A stretch of 64,000 bases of DNA from Actinopolymorpha cephalotaxi (GTDB lineage: Bacteria > Actinomycetota > Actinomycetes > Propionibacteriales > Actinopolymorphaceae): NCBI RefSeq assembly GCF_013408535.1, contig NZ_JACBZA010000001.1, positions 558,001 to 622,000 on the forward strand. Reading direction: 5' to 3'. The notes under the pieces are model-generated. The model was not told where the DNA came from. It searched no databases and saw nothing but the letters and a program-made list of their open reading frames with translations. Position numbers and translations under genes: made by a program. Shown here piece by piece: positions 1-7,634 of the stretch; position 1 is the first letter of the stretch, and the number at the start of each line of letters is the position of its first letter.

Positions 1-1381
1 CGCCGGCCGGGATCCTGGTAGCCGCCGCCGGCGGCAGCACCTCGGTCAGGTGGGTGGACAGCCGGCTGGTGAGGATCGCCCCGAACACCGCCGTGCCGAG
101 TGCGCCGCCCATGCTCCGGAAGAACGTCGTCGCGCTGGTCGCGGTGCCCATGTCGCGGAAGTGCACGGAGTTCTGCACCGCCGTCATGATCGTCTGCATG
201 GTGAGGCCGAGCCCGAAGCCGAGGACGTACTGGTAGACCCCGATCGTCCACATCGAGGACCCCGAGCTCAGCCGCGACAGCAGCCACACCGCGAGCGCCA
301 TGAACAGCGCACCCAGGATCGGGTAGATCTTGTAGCGGCCGGTCTTGCTGATCAGCCGGCCGGAACTGATCGAGGACGTGAAGATGCCGGCCACCATGGG
401 CAGCATCGCCAGCCCGGAGGCGGTCGGGGACAGACCGTGCACCACCTGCAGGTAGAGCGGGAGGTAGATGATCGCGCCGAACATCACGAACCCGGCGATC
501 AGGCCGAAGACGTTGCTGATCGAGAACACGGAGTTGCGGAACAGCCGCAGCGGCAGGATCGGCTCGGCGGCCCGCGACTCGACGAAGACGAACAGCACGG
601 CAAGCGCGATGCCGGCGCCGAGCAGGCCCAGCGCCCCGCCCTCGGTCCAGCCGTAGGACTGGCCCCGCCAGGACAGGTAGAGCAGGATCGAGGACACCGA
701 GGCGACGATCGTGGCCGCGCCGAGGTAGTCGATCTGGTGGTTGCGCCGGACCGTGGGCATCCGCAGCGCGTACGTCGTGACGATCAGCGCGGCGACACCG
801 ATCGGGAGGTTGATCCAGAAGATCCACCGCCAGCCGGGACCGTCGGTGAACCAGCCGCCGAGCAGCGGGCCGGCGACGCTGGAGATGCCGAACACGGCGC
901 CGAAGTAGCCCTGGTACTTACCGCGCTCACGCGGCGGGATGATGTCGCCGATGGTGGCGAAGGCCAGCGCCATCAGGCCGCCGCCGCCGAGTCCCTGGAT
1001 CGCCCGGAACGCCACCAGTTCGGGCATGTTCTGCGCGAGGGCGGCCAGCACCGAGCCGACCAGGAAGGTGCCGATCGCCGCCTGGAAGATCAGCCGGCGG
1101 CCGTACAGGTCGGAGATCTTTCCCCACAGCGGGGTGGACGCGGTGGAGGTCAGGAGGTACGCCGTGACCACCCAGGACAGCTTGTCCAGGCCGCCGAGGT
1201 CGCTGACGATGCGGGGCAGCGCGGTGCCGACGATGCTCTGGTCGAGCGCGGCGAGCAGCATCCCGGCCATCAGGCCGCCGAGGGTGATCAGGATCTGCCG
1301 GTGGGACAGGTAGGAGGGGCCGTCGGCGGGCGCGGGGGTCGTTCCCGCGCCGGCCGACGGCCCGCGTTGGGGTTCGTTCAT
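1..1381 (-). CDS. DHA2-family MFS drug efflux transporter (C-terminus cut by window edge)
   Basis: Major facilitator of the 14-helix EmrB/QacA drug:proton antiporter type; 460 codons are visible and the 3' end lies outside the window. It starts at an ATG at 1381 (MNEPQRGPSAG). Visible features are a short hydrophilic N-terminus, the first helix with LDQSIVGTALPRI, the helix 2-3 loop motif A as LWGKISDLYGRR (about residues 63-74), and many further hydrophobic segments. Family knowledge says such proteins export hydrophobic drugs or antibiotics across the cytoplasmic membrane using the proton gradient; the substrate cannot be read here. It lies 142 bp downstream of a MarR-family gene on the same strand, so the pair is probably a repressor-pump unit. 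The leader carries a 15-bp direct repeat. Confidence is high for family, low for substrate. Confidence 0.93.
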   Translation of the reverse strand, partial: MNEPQRGPSAGAGTTPAPADGPSYLSHRQILITLGGLMAGMLLAALDQSIVGTALPRIVSDLGGLDKLSWVVTAYLLTSTASTPLWGKISDLYGRRLIFQAAIGTFLVGSVLAALAQNMPELVAFRAIQGLGGGGLMALAFATIGDIIPPRERGKYQGYFGAVFGISSVAGPLLGGWFTDGPGWRWIFWINLPIGVAALIVTTYALRMPTVRRNHQIDYLGAATIVASVSSILLYLSWRGQSYGWTEGGALGLLGAGIALAVLFVFVESRAAEPILPLRLFRNSVFSISNVFGLIAGFVMFGAIIYLPLYLQVVHGLSPTASGLAMLPMVAGIFTSSISSGRLISKTGRYKIYPILGALFMALAVWLLSRLSSGSSMWTIGVYQYVLGFGLGLTMQTIMTAVQNSVHFRDMGTATSATTFFRSMGGALGTAVFGAILTSRLSTHLTEVLPPAAATRIPAG

Positions 1382-1398
1382 CGAAACAGCACTCCGTG

Positions 1399-1428
1399 TG
1401 ACTTGTTGCCTGGTGACTTGTTGCCTGG
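1399..1428. repeat. 15-bp tandem direct repeat in the MFS gene leader
   Basis: Two exact adjacent copies (1399-1413 and 1414-1428), unit TGACTTGTTGCCTGG, sit 18 bp upstream of the transporter start in the MarR-MFS intergenic gap. The TTGC/GCAA element recurs in the two inverted repeats over the marR promoter, so these could be further MarR contact sites. That link is inference; recent tandem duplication without function is equally possible. Confidence 0.5.
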
Positions 1429-1523
1429 TGAACCAGTGCTTCGTGGTGGGCGCGCGGTGGCGCGCCGGTGAGTTCGCTTTGTGCGGGTGAGGTCGTGGTG
1501 TGGCCATGGCGGCGTCCTCCGGG

Positions 1524-2015
1524 TCAGGGCCCAGGCGGCGTGGACGTCTCGGCCTCCAGGTCCTTGGCGAGCTGGTCGAGCAGTCGCTCGAGGGTGTGTA
1601 CGTCGTCGGCCGGCCACTGGGACAGCACGGCGTCGATGCGGGCGCGCCTGCGGGCCGCCGCCTCCTCCAGAACGCGGTTGCCGACCTCGGTGACCGAGAC
1701 CAGTGCGGCCCGGCGGTCGTCGGGATCGGTGACGCGTCCGAGGTAGCCGGAGGTCTCCAGCGCGCGGACGTGCCGGCTCACGGTCGACACGTCGAGCTGC
1801 ACCTGGCCGGCGAGATCGGACAGCCGGGTCGGCCCCGAACACGCGACCGTGTGAAGAACGTAATGCAGAGCGGGCTCGATCGGCGCGTCATTTCCGCGCT
1901 TGACCAGCCGCACCAGCCGCATCAGGGCGACCAGCAACGTCTCCGGCGCCGGACCGGAGGCGGAGGGGGAGCCGCCGGGTTCGCCGGTCGGAGCGGGATT
2001 GCCAGTTGCTTGCAC
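1524..2015 (-). CDS. MarR-family transcriptional regulator
   Basis: A 163-residue winged-helix regulator. The core reads as MarR: a helix with EPALHYVLHTVA, the HTH segment GPTRLSDLAGQVQLDVSTVSRHVRALE, and the wing YLGRVTDPDDRRAALVSVTEVG. It probably represses itself and the MFS efflux gene 142 bp downstream on the same strand, with relief by a small ligand, as is usual for MarR-pump pairs. I chose the GTG at 2015 rather than the upstream ATGs at 2081 or 2045 because a good -35/-10 pair (TTGCAT, 16 nt, TATACT) ends 6 nt before this GTG, which puts the upstream ATGs in or before the promoter. The N-terminal 25 residues are Gly/Pro/Ser-rich and likely flexible. The ligand is unknown. Confidence 0.9.
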   Translation of the reverse strand: MQATGNPAPTGEPGGSPSASGPAPETLLVALMRLVRLVKRGNDAPIEPALHYVLHTVACSGPTRLSDLAGQVQLDVSTVSRHVRALETSGYLGRVTDPDDRRAALVSVTEVGNRVLEEAAARRRARIDAVLSQWPADDVHTLERLLDQLAKDLEAETSTPPGP

Positions 2016-2021
2016 GCCGCA

Positions 2022-2049
2022 AGTATACGGGTTTGCATGCGCCATGCAA
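2022..2049 (-). promoter_or_regulatory. marR promoter with overlapping palindromic operator
   Basis: On the minus strand, TTGCAT (2049-2044) and TATACT (2027-2022) are 16 nt apart and the GTG start follows 6 nt later, so the transcript is probably leaderless. A perfect inverted repeat, TTGCATG-CGC-CATGCAA (2033-2049), covers the -35 region, and a second one (CTTGC-N5-GCAAG, 2009-2023) covers the -10/start. This is the arrangement expected for negative autoregulation by a MarR dimer; binding itself is inferred. Confidence 0.65.
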
Positions 2050-2052
2050 CCA

Positions 2053-3636
2053 TTACCGAGGGCCGTCCGGATCTCGCTCACGGTGGTCCTGACCGGTGCC
2101 CGGAAAGTGTCTCCGAAGGTGCCCTGGGAAGTGTCGCGGAGAGTGCTCCGGGGAGTGCTCGCGGAGTACGACCGGCATGCCTCCGCCGGGCCGCAGGGTG
2201 ACCGCCGCCTGGGGCCTCACCCGGTGCCCGGGCACCGCCTGGGGCGCCCATCGGCGGGCCAGCGTGGCGAGGACGAGCACCCCCTCGGTCCAGGCGAAGC
2301 CCAGCCCGACACAGATCCGGGCACCCACCCCGAACGGCAGGTACGCCGCCCGCGGCTGGCCCGGGACGCCCTCGCCGAAGGCCCCGTCGGAGCCGATCCA
2401 GCGAGCCGGTGCGAACGCGTCCGGGGCCGCCCAGAACCGCGGGTCGCGGTGCAGGGCGTACTGGCTGGTCACGCACAGCGACCCCGCGGGCAGTGTCCAG
2501 CCGTCCAGTTCGACGTCGGTGAGCGTGCGCCGGCCGAGAATCCACGACGGTGGGTAGAGGCGCATCGCCTCCGCGAGCACCGCCCTCGTCCGCGGCAGCC
2601 GGTCCAGGTCGGCGTAGGTGAGCCGGGCGGGATCGGTCACCACGGCGTCGAGTTCGGCGTGCAGCCAGGTCGCCGCCACCGGGTTCCGGTCCAGCAGCCA
2701 CCACGCCCACGACAGCGCGCTCGCCGTGGTCTCGTGCCCGGCCAGCAGCAGCGTCATCACCTCGTCCCGTACGACCGTGTCGGCGTCGGTCGCGGCGCCG
2801 TTCCCGGTGCCGTTCCCGTCGGCCGCCGCCTCGAGCAGGGTGGACAGCAGGTCGGGGCCGGGCGGGCGGCCGCGGCGTTCGGCGATCATGGTCCGCACCA
2901 GGGCGTCCAGGCGGTCCGCGGCGGCGAACAGCCTGGCCCGGCCGCGCGTGGGCACCGACAGCAGCAGGTCGGCGCCCGGGAGCATCCGCCGGGAGAACCC
3001 GTCCATCAGCTCACCCAGCGCGTCGGCCACCTCGGCGCTGCGGTCCCGCAGGTCGGTGCCGAACAACGCCTCGCCCACCACCGCCACCGTCAGCGCGGAC
3101 ATCTCCCGGGCCAGGTCGACCTGGCGGCCGTCCCGCCAGCCGGCCGCGCGGTCGAGTGCCGCCCGCACCATCACCGGCGCGTACGCCCGCAGCCGGTCGC
3201 CCTGCAGCGCGGGCTGGATCAGCCGCCGCTGGGAACGGTGCCACTCGCCCTCGCTGGTGAGCAGGCCCTCGCCGAGGAGGATCCGGATCCGCTCCAGCGT
3301 GCGGCCCTTGCGAAGATCCCGCCCCCGGGTGACGAAGAGTTCGTGCACCAGGTCGGGATGGCTGAGGACGTAGACGTGTTCGCCGCCGAGCCGCAGATGG
3401 GCCAGCCGGGGATGTCTGCGGGCGATCCGGAGGAAGTACGCCGGCGGGTCGCGGCGCAGGGCGAGTCCGGCGTACAGCAGCGCACCGGGCGGACCCGGCG
3501 GCCGGGCCACCCGGCCGGTCCTGCCGAGCCTGCCGGGTCTGCCGGGTCTGCCCGGACGGCGGTGCGGGCCACGTCGCTGCGGGCGGTCGTCGTCGCGCGG
3601 CGGGTCGGTGCGGTCGGACGGAGGGCTGGTGGCCAT
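2053..3636 (-). CDS. cytochrome P450
   Basis: Haem-thiolate monooxygenase of 527 residues. Diagnostic motifs are all present: the I-helix oxygen-activation motif AGHETT (299-304), the K-helix ExxR as EAMR (356-359), and the haem-binding loop FGVGARICVG (435-444) with Cys442 as the axial ligand. The N-terminal 50 residues are an Arg/Pro/Gly-rich tract and the last 35 are His/Pro-rich; both are extensions beyond the usual fold and have no membrane anchor. No ferredoxin or ferredoxin reductase is adjacent, so electrons must come from elsewhere. It is divergent from the threonine dehydratase (108 bp apart) and its stop lies just before the marR promoter. The substrate cannot be inferred. A TAGAAC box lies 6 nt before the ATG, a weak leaderless-promoter candidate. 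Confidence 0.93.
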   Translation of the reverse strand: MATSPPSDRTDPPRDDDRPQRRGPHRRPGRPGRPGRLGRTGRVARPPGPPGALLYAGLALRRDPPAYFLRIARRHPRLAHLRLGGEHVYVLSHPDLVHELFVTRGRDLRKGRTLERIRILLGEGLLTSEGEWHRSQRRLIQPALQGDRLRAYAPVMVRAALDRAAGWRDGRQVDLAREMSALTVAVVGEALFGTDLRDRSAEVADALGELMDGFSRRMLPGADLLLSVPTRGRARLFAAADRLDALVRTMIAERRGRPPGPDLLSTLLEAAADGNGTGNGAATDADTVVRDEVMTLLLAGHETTASALSWAWWLLDRNPVAATWLHAELDAVVTDPARLTYADLDRLPRTRAVLAEAMRLYPPSWILGRRTLTDVELDGWTLPAGSLCVTSQYALHRDPRFWAAPDAFAPARWIGSDGAFGEGVPGQPRAAYLPFGVGARICVGLGFAWTEGVLVLATLARRWAPQAVPGHRVRPQAAVTLRPGGGMPVVLREHSPEHSPRHFPGHLRRHFPGTGQDHRERDPDGPR

Positions 3637-3732
3637 GTACTTGTTCTACGTGGTTTCCGGCCGCCCGGACGCACAGTCGGCGCGGCTGGGCCCGTTGTCC
3701 GCCGGGCTGTCGGTCTGGCTGCCGGGGAGTGC

Positions 3733-3738
3733 CAGACT
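3733..3738 (+). promoter_or_regulatory. candidate -10 box for leaderless threonine dehydratase mRNA
   Basis: CAGACT lies exactly 6 nt before the ATG at 3745, the same geometry as the TANNNT boxes elsewhere in this window. It lacks the leading T, no -35 is obvious, and there is no Shine-Dalgarno sequence before the ATG. Confidence 0.35.
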
Positions 3739-3744
3739 GCGGCC

Positions 3745-5031
3745 ATGACCGGTGCCCGCCCCCACGACAGCCCGTACGACAGCGCAACCGGCAGCCCCGA
3801 TGGCAGCGCGGAAGACAGCCCGGACCTGGGCGCCCTGCTCGCCGACATCGAGGACGCCGAGCGCACCCTGCGCGGGATCGCCCGCACCACGCCGATGGAG
3901 GCGTCCCGCTGGCTGGCGGACCGGGTGGGCGGGCCGGTGCACCTGAAGTGCGAGAACCTCCAGCGGGCGGGGTCGTTCAAGATCCGTGGCGCGTACGTGC
4001 GGATCTCCCGGCTGAGCCAGGCCGAACGCGCCCGCGGCGTGGTGGCGGCCAGCGCCGGCAACCACGCGCAGGGGGTCGCGCTGGCCGCCCGGCTGCTGGA
4101 CACCCGGGCGACGGTGTTCATGCCGTTCGGCGCGCCCATCCCGAAGGAGGAGGCCACCCGCTCCTACGGCGCCGACGTGCGGTTCCACGGCCACACCATC
4201 GACGAGGCGCTGGTCGCCGCGCGGCAGTACTCCGAGGAGACGGGTGCGGTGTTCATCCACCCGTTCGACCACGCGGACATCATGGCCGGCCAGGGCACGC
4301 TCGGCCTGGAGATCCTGGAGCAGTGCCCGGACGTCGCGACCGTCCTGGTGTCGACGGGCGGCGGCGGGCTGGTGGCCGGGGTGGCGGCGGCGCTGGCCGG
4401 GCGCGGCTCGAAGGCCCGGGTCGTCGGGGTCCAGGCGGCCGGCGCGGCCGCCTACCCGCCGTCACTGGCGGCCGGTCGTCCGGTCCCGGTGGAACGCATG
4501 CGGACGATGGCCGACGGGATCGCGGTCGGCTGCCCGGGCGGGGTGCCGTTCGAGGTCGTCCGGCGCTGGGTCGCCGGCGTGGTCACCGTGTCGGAGGAGT
4601 CGCTGTCGCGGTCGCTGCTGCTGCTCCTCGAACGCGGCAAGCTGCTGGTCGAGCCCGCGGGGGCGGCGGCCGTCGCGGCTGCGCTGGACGCCCCGGGCGC
4701 GTTCGAGCCGCCGGTGGTCGCGGTCCTGTCCGGGGGCAACATCGATCCGCTGCTGCTGATGCGGGTGCTGCGCCACGGCATGATCGCCGCCGGACGCTAC
4801 CTGTCCCTGCGCGTGCGCGTGCCCGACCAGCCGGGCGGACTGGCCGCGCTCCTGCGCCAGCTCGCCGAGGCGGACGCGAACGTGCTGGACGTCGTACACC
4901 AGCGCACCGGCGCCGGCCTGCACCTCGGCGACGTCGACGTGGCCCTGCAGCTGGAGACGCGCGGGAAGCACCATCGCGAGGAGATCCTGCACCGACTGCG
5001 ATCAGCTGGCTACACGGTCAACTTTTCGTAG
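3745..5031 (+). CDS. ilvA: threonine ammonia-lyase (threonine dehydratase, PLP-dependent)
   Basis: Converts L-threonine to 2-oxobutyrate and ammonia, feeding isoleucine synthesis or threonine catabolism. The 428-residue protein has the fold-type II PLP motif SFKIRGAY with Lys79 as the Schiff-base lysine, the substrate loop ASAGNHAQGVA, and the glycine-rich phosphate loop STGGGGL. A C-terminal ACT-like regulatory domain follows (RYLSLRVRVPDQPGGLAALL and beyond). The single ACT domain and length match the shorter catabolic/TdcB-like form found in many actinobacteria rather than the long E. coli IlvA. The first 28 residues are Asp/Ser/Gly-rich. Start ATG 3745 is preceded by a CAGACT box rather than an RBS. 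No other isoleucine gene is adjacent, so biosynthetic or catabolic use is open. Confidence 0.88.
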   Translation: MTGARPHDSPYDSATGSPDGSAEDSPDLGALLADIEDAERTLRGIARTTPMEASRWLADRVGGPVHLKCENLQRAGSFKIRGAYVRISRLSQAERARGVVAASAGNHAQGVALAARLLDTRATVFMPFGAPIPKEEATRSYGADVRFHGHTIDEALVAARQYSEETGAVFIHPFDHADIMAGQGTLGLEILEQCPDVATVLVSTGGGGLVAGVAAALAGRGSKARVVGVQAAGAAAYPPSLAAGRPVPVERMRTMADGIAVGCPGGVPFEVVRRWVAGVVTVSEESLSRSLLLLLERGKLLVEPAGAAAVAAALDAPGAFEPPVVAVLSGGNIDPLLLMRVLRHGMIAAGRYLSLRVRVPDQPGGLAALLRQLAEADANVLDVVHQRTGAGLHLGDVDVALQLETRGKHHREEILHRLRSAGYTVNFS

Positions 5032-5048
5032 GTCAGATATCAGGTTCT

Positions 5049-5089
5049 GTAAAGACTGTCTTGACACTCCATGATTCGCGGAGTGGAAT
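5049..5089 (+). promoter_or_regulatory. strong promoter with operator-like palindrome ahead of the DUF2089 pair
   Basis: TTGACA (5061-5066), 17 nt, then TGGAAT (5084-5089) ends 6 nt before the ATG at 5096, the best -35/-10 pair seen in the window and a leaderless arrangement. A 17-bp inverted repeat centred on 5057 (AAGAC-T-GTCTT core, one mismatch in the outer arms, 5049-5065) overlaps the -35, where a repressor would block RNA polymerase. The second gene of the operon encodes a zinc-ribbon/HTH protein, an obvious but untested candidate to bind it. Confidence 0.65.
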
Positions 5090-5095
5090 CGACCC

Positions 5096-6256
5096 ATGCC
5101 TGAGAACACATCTCCCGAATCGGACCCCTGGGCCGAGGCGACCGACGCCGTGCCGACCCACCGCGACGAGCCCACCCCCACCGCTGAAGGCCACAGCACC
5201 CCCGACCCGGCGGAGGAGCGGGTGCGCGCCGAGGCCGAACGCCTCCAGCGGGAAGCCGCCGAGCGCGCGGAGCAGGCGCAGACCGCCGCCAACGAGGCGA
5301 TCCGCGGAGCCGAGCATGCAGCCGGTCCGCACGGCAACGGCGAGCACCCCGCCTCCGAGCCGCCCGTAACGCCCACGCCGCCGACGCCGCCGACGCCCCC
5401 CACGCCGCCGGAAGGCGACGATCCCGTACGCCGGATCCTGGCCGACGTCGCCGCCGGACGGCTCGGCCCGGAGGAGGCGGCCGCCCGCCTGGACGAGGCC
5501 CGCCGCACCACCGACACCGGGTCCGCCCCGTCCGGACAGCAGTCCGGAGGCGGAGCGACCCCGGGAGGGGCGACGGCACCGGGCGGGTCCGAGCGGCGGA
5601 CGCTGCCCACTGCCTCCTCGGCCGAGCCGACCAACCGGGTGCGGATCCGCGCCGTCGGCCGGCGGGTCCGGATCATCGGTGAGCCGTTCGTCTCCACGGT
5701 CGCGGTCGACGGCCCGCACGTCGTACGCCAGGAGGGCGACACGCTGGTCGTCACCAGCGAGGGTGAGTTCGGGGCGTCCCTGGACGGCTTCACGCTGATG
5801 CGCACCCGGTCGCTGCGCGACGTGCAGGAGCGGGTGTTCGACCTCGGACGCGAGCTGTCCGTCCGCGTCAACCCCAGCTTGGCGGTGGAGATCGAGGTCA
5901 CCGCGGGCAGCGTGAACGCCGAACGCATCCCGGGCCTGGAGCAGGTGCGGGTCACCGGCGGCTCCGCACGGGTCCGCGACGTGGAGGGCCCGATCGACGT
6001 ACTCGTGCAGGCGGGTTCGGCGCAGGTGGAGGGACGCATCCACCGGGGCAAGTCGCGGTTGCGGGCGGAGTCCGGCTCTCTCCAGCTGCGGCTGCTGCCG
6101 GGTTCGAGCGTGCGGGTGCGCCCCGACGTCCAGCTCGGCCGGGTGCAGTGGGAGCCGCCGGGCGCCGACCGGGACGAGCACGTGATCGGCACCGGCGACG
6201 GCCAGCTGGCCCTGGAGGTCGTGATGGGGATGGCGACCGTCAAGCAGGCGCCGTGA
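5096..6256 (+). CDS. beta-rich protein with SHOCT-like segment, coupled to a DUF2089 protein
   Basis: A 386-residue protein of unknown function. From the N-terminus: an acidic/Pro-rich region, a predicted coiled coil rich in Glu/Ala/Arg (about 40-75), a Thr-Pro-Pro repeat (92-105), a SHOCT-like helical hairpin RRILADVAAGRLGPEEAAARL (112-132), and a repetitive beta-rich C-terminal half (about 170-386) resembling the DUF4097/adhesin-like repeats seen beside SHOCT domains. No signal peptide or membrane helix is visible, so it is probably cytoplasmic. Its stop overlaps the next gene's GTG by 4 nt, indicating translational coupling. The downstream protein ends in a similar SHOCT-like hairpin, suggesting that the two proteins associate. 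A strong promoter with an operator-like palindrome sits directly upstream. Confidence 0.8.
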   Translation: MPENTSPESDPWAEATDAVPTHRDEPTPTAEGHSTPDPAEERVRAEAERLQREAAERAEQAQTAANEAIRGAEHAAGPHGNGEHPASEPPVTPTPPTPPTPPTPPEGDDPVRRILADVAAGRLGPEEAAARLDEARRTTDTGSAPSGQQSGGGATPGGATAPGGSERRTLPTASSAEPTNRVRIRAVGRRVRIIGEPFVSTVAVDGPHVVRQEGDTLVVTSEGEFGASLDGFTLMRTRSLRDVQERVFDLGRELSVRVNPSLAVEIEVTAGSVNAERIPGLEQVRVTGGSARVRDVEGPIDVLVQAGSAQVEGRIHRGKSRLRAESGSLQLRLLPGSSVRVRPDVQLGRVQWEPPGADRDEHVIGTGDGQLALEVVMGMATVKQAP

Positions 6257-6741
6257 GCATGGCGTACGGCACGGGTGGTTACCCGGGGCACTCCTCCGCC
6301 CACGCGCACCGGCCGCCGCGCGACTGTCCCGTCTGCGGCGCCGGACTGCAGGTGACCCGGCTCAGCTGCGACGCGTGCGCCAGCGAACTGTCGGGAGTGT
6401 TCGAGTCGTGCGGGTTCTGCGGCCTGACCGACGCCGAACGCGACCTGCTCCGCGTCTTCCTGGTCTCGCGCGGCAACATGCGGGAGGTGGAGCGGCACCT
6501 CGGCGTGAGCTATCCGACGGCCCGGCAGCGCTACGCCGACCTGCTGGCGAAGCTGGGCCTGGAGGGCGCCGGGTCGCCGGCCGCCGCGGCCGGTCCGTCA
6601 GGTCAGGCGGGTCCGTCGGGTCAGGCGGGTCCGGCAACTCCGGCCGAGCCGGAGCAGAGCCGGGAGGACGTCCTCGCCATGCTCGCCCGGGGCGAGATCG
6701 ACGTGGACGCGGCCGCCGACCGGCTCCGTCAGGTCGGTTAG
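6253..6741 (+). CDS. DUF2089-type zinc-ribbon/HTH protein with C-terminal SHOCT-like hairpin
   Basis: A 162-residue putative DNA-binding regulator. Three CxxC knuckles (C25/C28, C40/C43, C53/C56) suggest a zinc ribbon. Residues 58-102 (LTDAERDLLRVFL, then MREVERHLGVSYPTARQRY) read as a helix-turn-helix, and residues 136-162 form a SHOCT-like hairpin (REDVLAMLARGEIDVDAAADRL). A Gly/Pro/Ser linker joins them. This is the DUF2089 architecture. I chose GTG 6253, in a 4-nt GTGA overlap with the upstream stop, over ATG 6259. The shared SHOCT motif and coupling suggest that the upstream protein is its partner or modulator and that it regulates its own promoter; both are inference. Confidence 0.82.
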   Translation: MSMAYGTGGYPGHSSAHAHRPPRDCPVCGAGLQVTRLSCDACASELSGVFESCGFCGLTDAERDLLRVFLVSRGNMREVERHLGVSYPTARQRYADLLAKLGLEGAGSPAAAAGPSGQAGPSGQAGPATPAEPEQSREDVLAMLARGEIDVDAAADRLRQVG

Positions 6742-6775
6742 CGACCGTCCCGGCGAACCCCGGCGCGTACGAAGA

Positions 6776-6812
6776 AACCCACGATGCGCGGCGTCACCGC
6801 GCATCGTGGGTT
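6776..6812. terminator. 16-bp stem hairpin between convergent genes (greA side)
   Basis: Perfect arms at 6776-6791 and 6797-6812 with a 5-nt loop (CGTCA) lie between the convergent DUF2089-type gene and greA. Read on the minus strand, the stem is followed by TTCTTC, so it would serve greA best. On the plus strand it is followed by only a short T-poor run. A bidirectional rho-independent-like terminator is the simplest reading. Confidence 0.75.
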
Positions 6813-6877
6813 CTCGCTGTCCGGTGGTGGCCCGGGCGACAGGCCGGCGCCGGGCTCAGCCGGTGGTCAGCCGGTGG

Positions 6878-7384
6878 TCAGCCGAACGGCACGGCGTCGA
6901 CGATCTCCACCTTGACTTTCCGGCCGTTGGGCGCGGAGTAGGTCGCCTGGTCGCCCTTGCGCTTGCCGCTGATGGCGCGGCCGAGCGGCGACTCGGGGGA
7001 GTAGACCTCCAGGTCGACCGAGGAGTCCAGCGACAGCAGTTCGCGCGAGCCGAGCACGAACGTCTCGGTCTCGTCGTCGCCCTGGAAGCGGATGGTCACC
7101 TTCATGCCCGGCTCGACGATCCCGTCGTCTGCCGGCGTGTCACCCACCCGGGCGCGGCGCAGCATGTCCTGCAGCTTGCGGATCTGCGCCTCGACCTTGC
7201 CCTGCTCCTCCTTGGCGGCGTGGTAGCCGCCGTTCTCCCGCAGGTCACCCTCGTCGCGGGCTTCACCGATCCTCTTGGCGAGCTCCGCGCGCACAGTGCC
7301 CGTGAGATGGTCCAACTCCGCCTTCAGACGGTCGTAGGCGTCCTGCGTGAGCCAGATGACGTTCTCGTCGGTCGACTGCGTCAC
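6878..7384 (-). CDS. greA: transcription elongation factor GreA
   Basis: Rescues backtracked RNA polymerase by stimulating cleavage of the nascent RNA through the secondary channel. The 168-residue protein has the N-terminal coiled coil (YDRLKAELDHLTG through LRENGGYHAAKEEQGKVEAQI) with the acidic tip residues DEGDLRENG, followed by the FKBP-like C-terminal domain (VTIRFQGDDETETFVLG, SPESPLGRAISGK). Length is typical. The start is a GTG at 7384 with AAGGAG 7 nt upstream. It is divergent from mca, as in mycobacteria (Rv1080c/Rv1082), but the DUF4307 gene that usually lies between them is missing. A 16-bp stem hairpin follows the stop. Confidence 0.96.
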   Translation of the reverse strand: MTQSTDENVIWLTQDAYDRLKAELDHLTGTVRAELAKRIGEARDEGDLRENGGYHAAKEEQGKVEAQIRKLQDMLRRARVGDTPADDGIVEPGMKVTIRFQGDDETETFVLGSRELLSLDSSVDLEVYSPESPLGRAISGKRKGDQATYSAPNGRKVKVEIVDAVPFG

Positions 7385-7634
7385 AGCTTCGCTCCTTGGT
7401 CATGCGGGGGCACTTCGGTCATTCGAAAAAGATCCGGTCATTTCGCGCGGGTGCGCTCTCGGTGCGTGTCCGGAACTGTACGGACTGACCTATCAGGCTA
7501 ACAACGCGCGGCTCTCCCGGCCATCCCACGTCGGTACGTCGAGGTCGGTGAGCAGAATGTCGGTCGTCTGAGCCACCATGGTGGTCGCGCGCACTTTTTG
7601 CAACCCGCGCCGCCGGACAGAGGAGACAACTACG

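Noticed and set aside
50-1471. 473-codon open frame on the plus strand opposite the MFS transporter
   Set aside because: The minus strand encodes a clear membrane transporter; the plus frame is Arg/Gln/Asp-rich with no motif, a normal antisense shadow at this GC content.
1900-3744. 600-codon upstream extension of the threonine dehydratase frame
   Set aside because: It runs antisense through the P450 and has no recognisable domain; the enzyme starts at ATG 3745.
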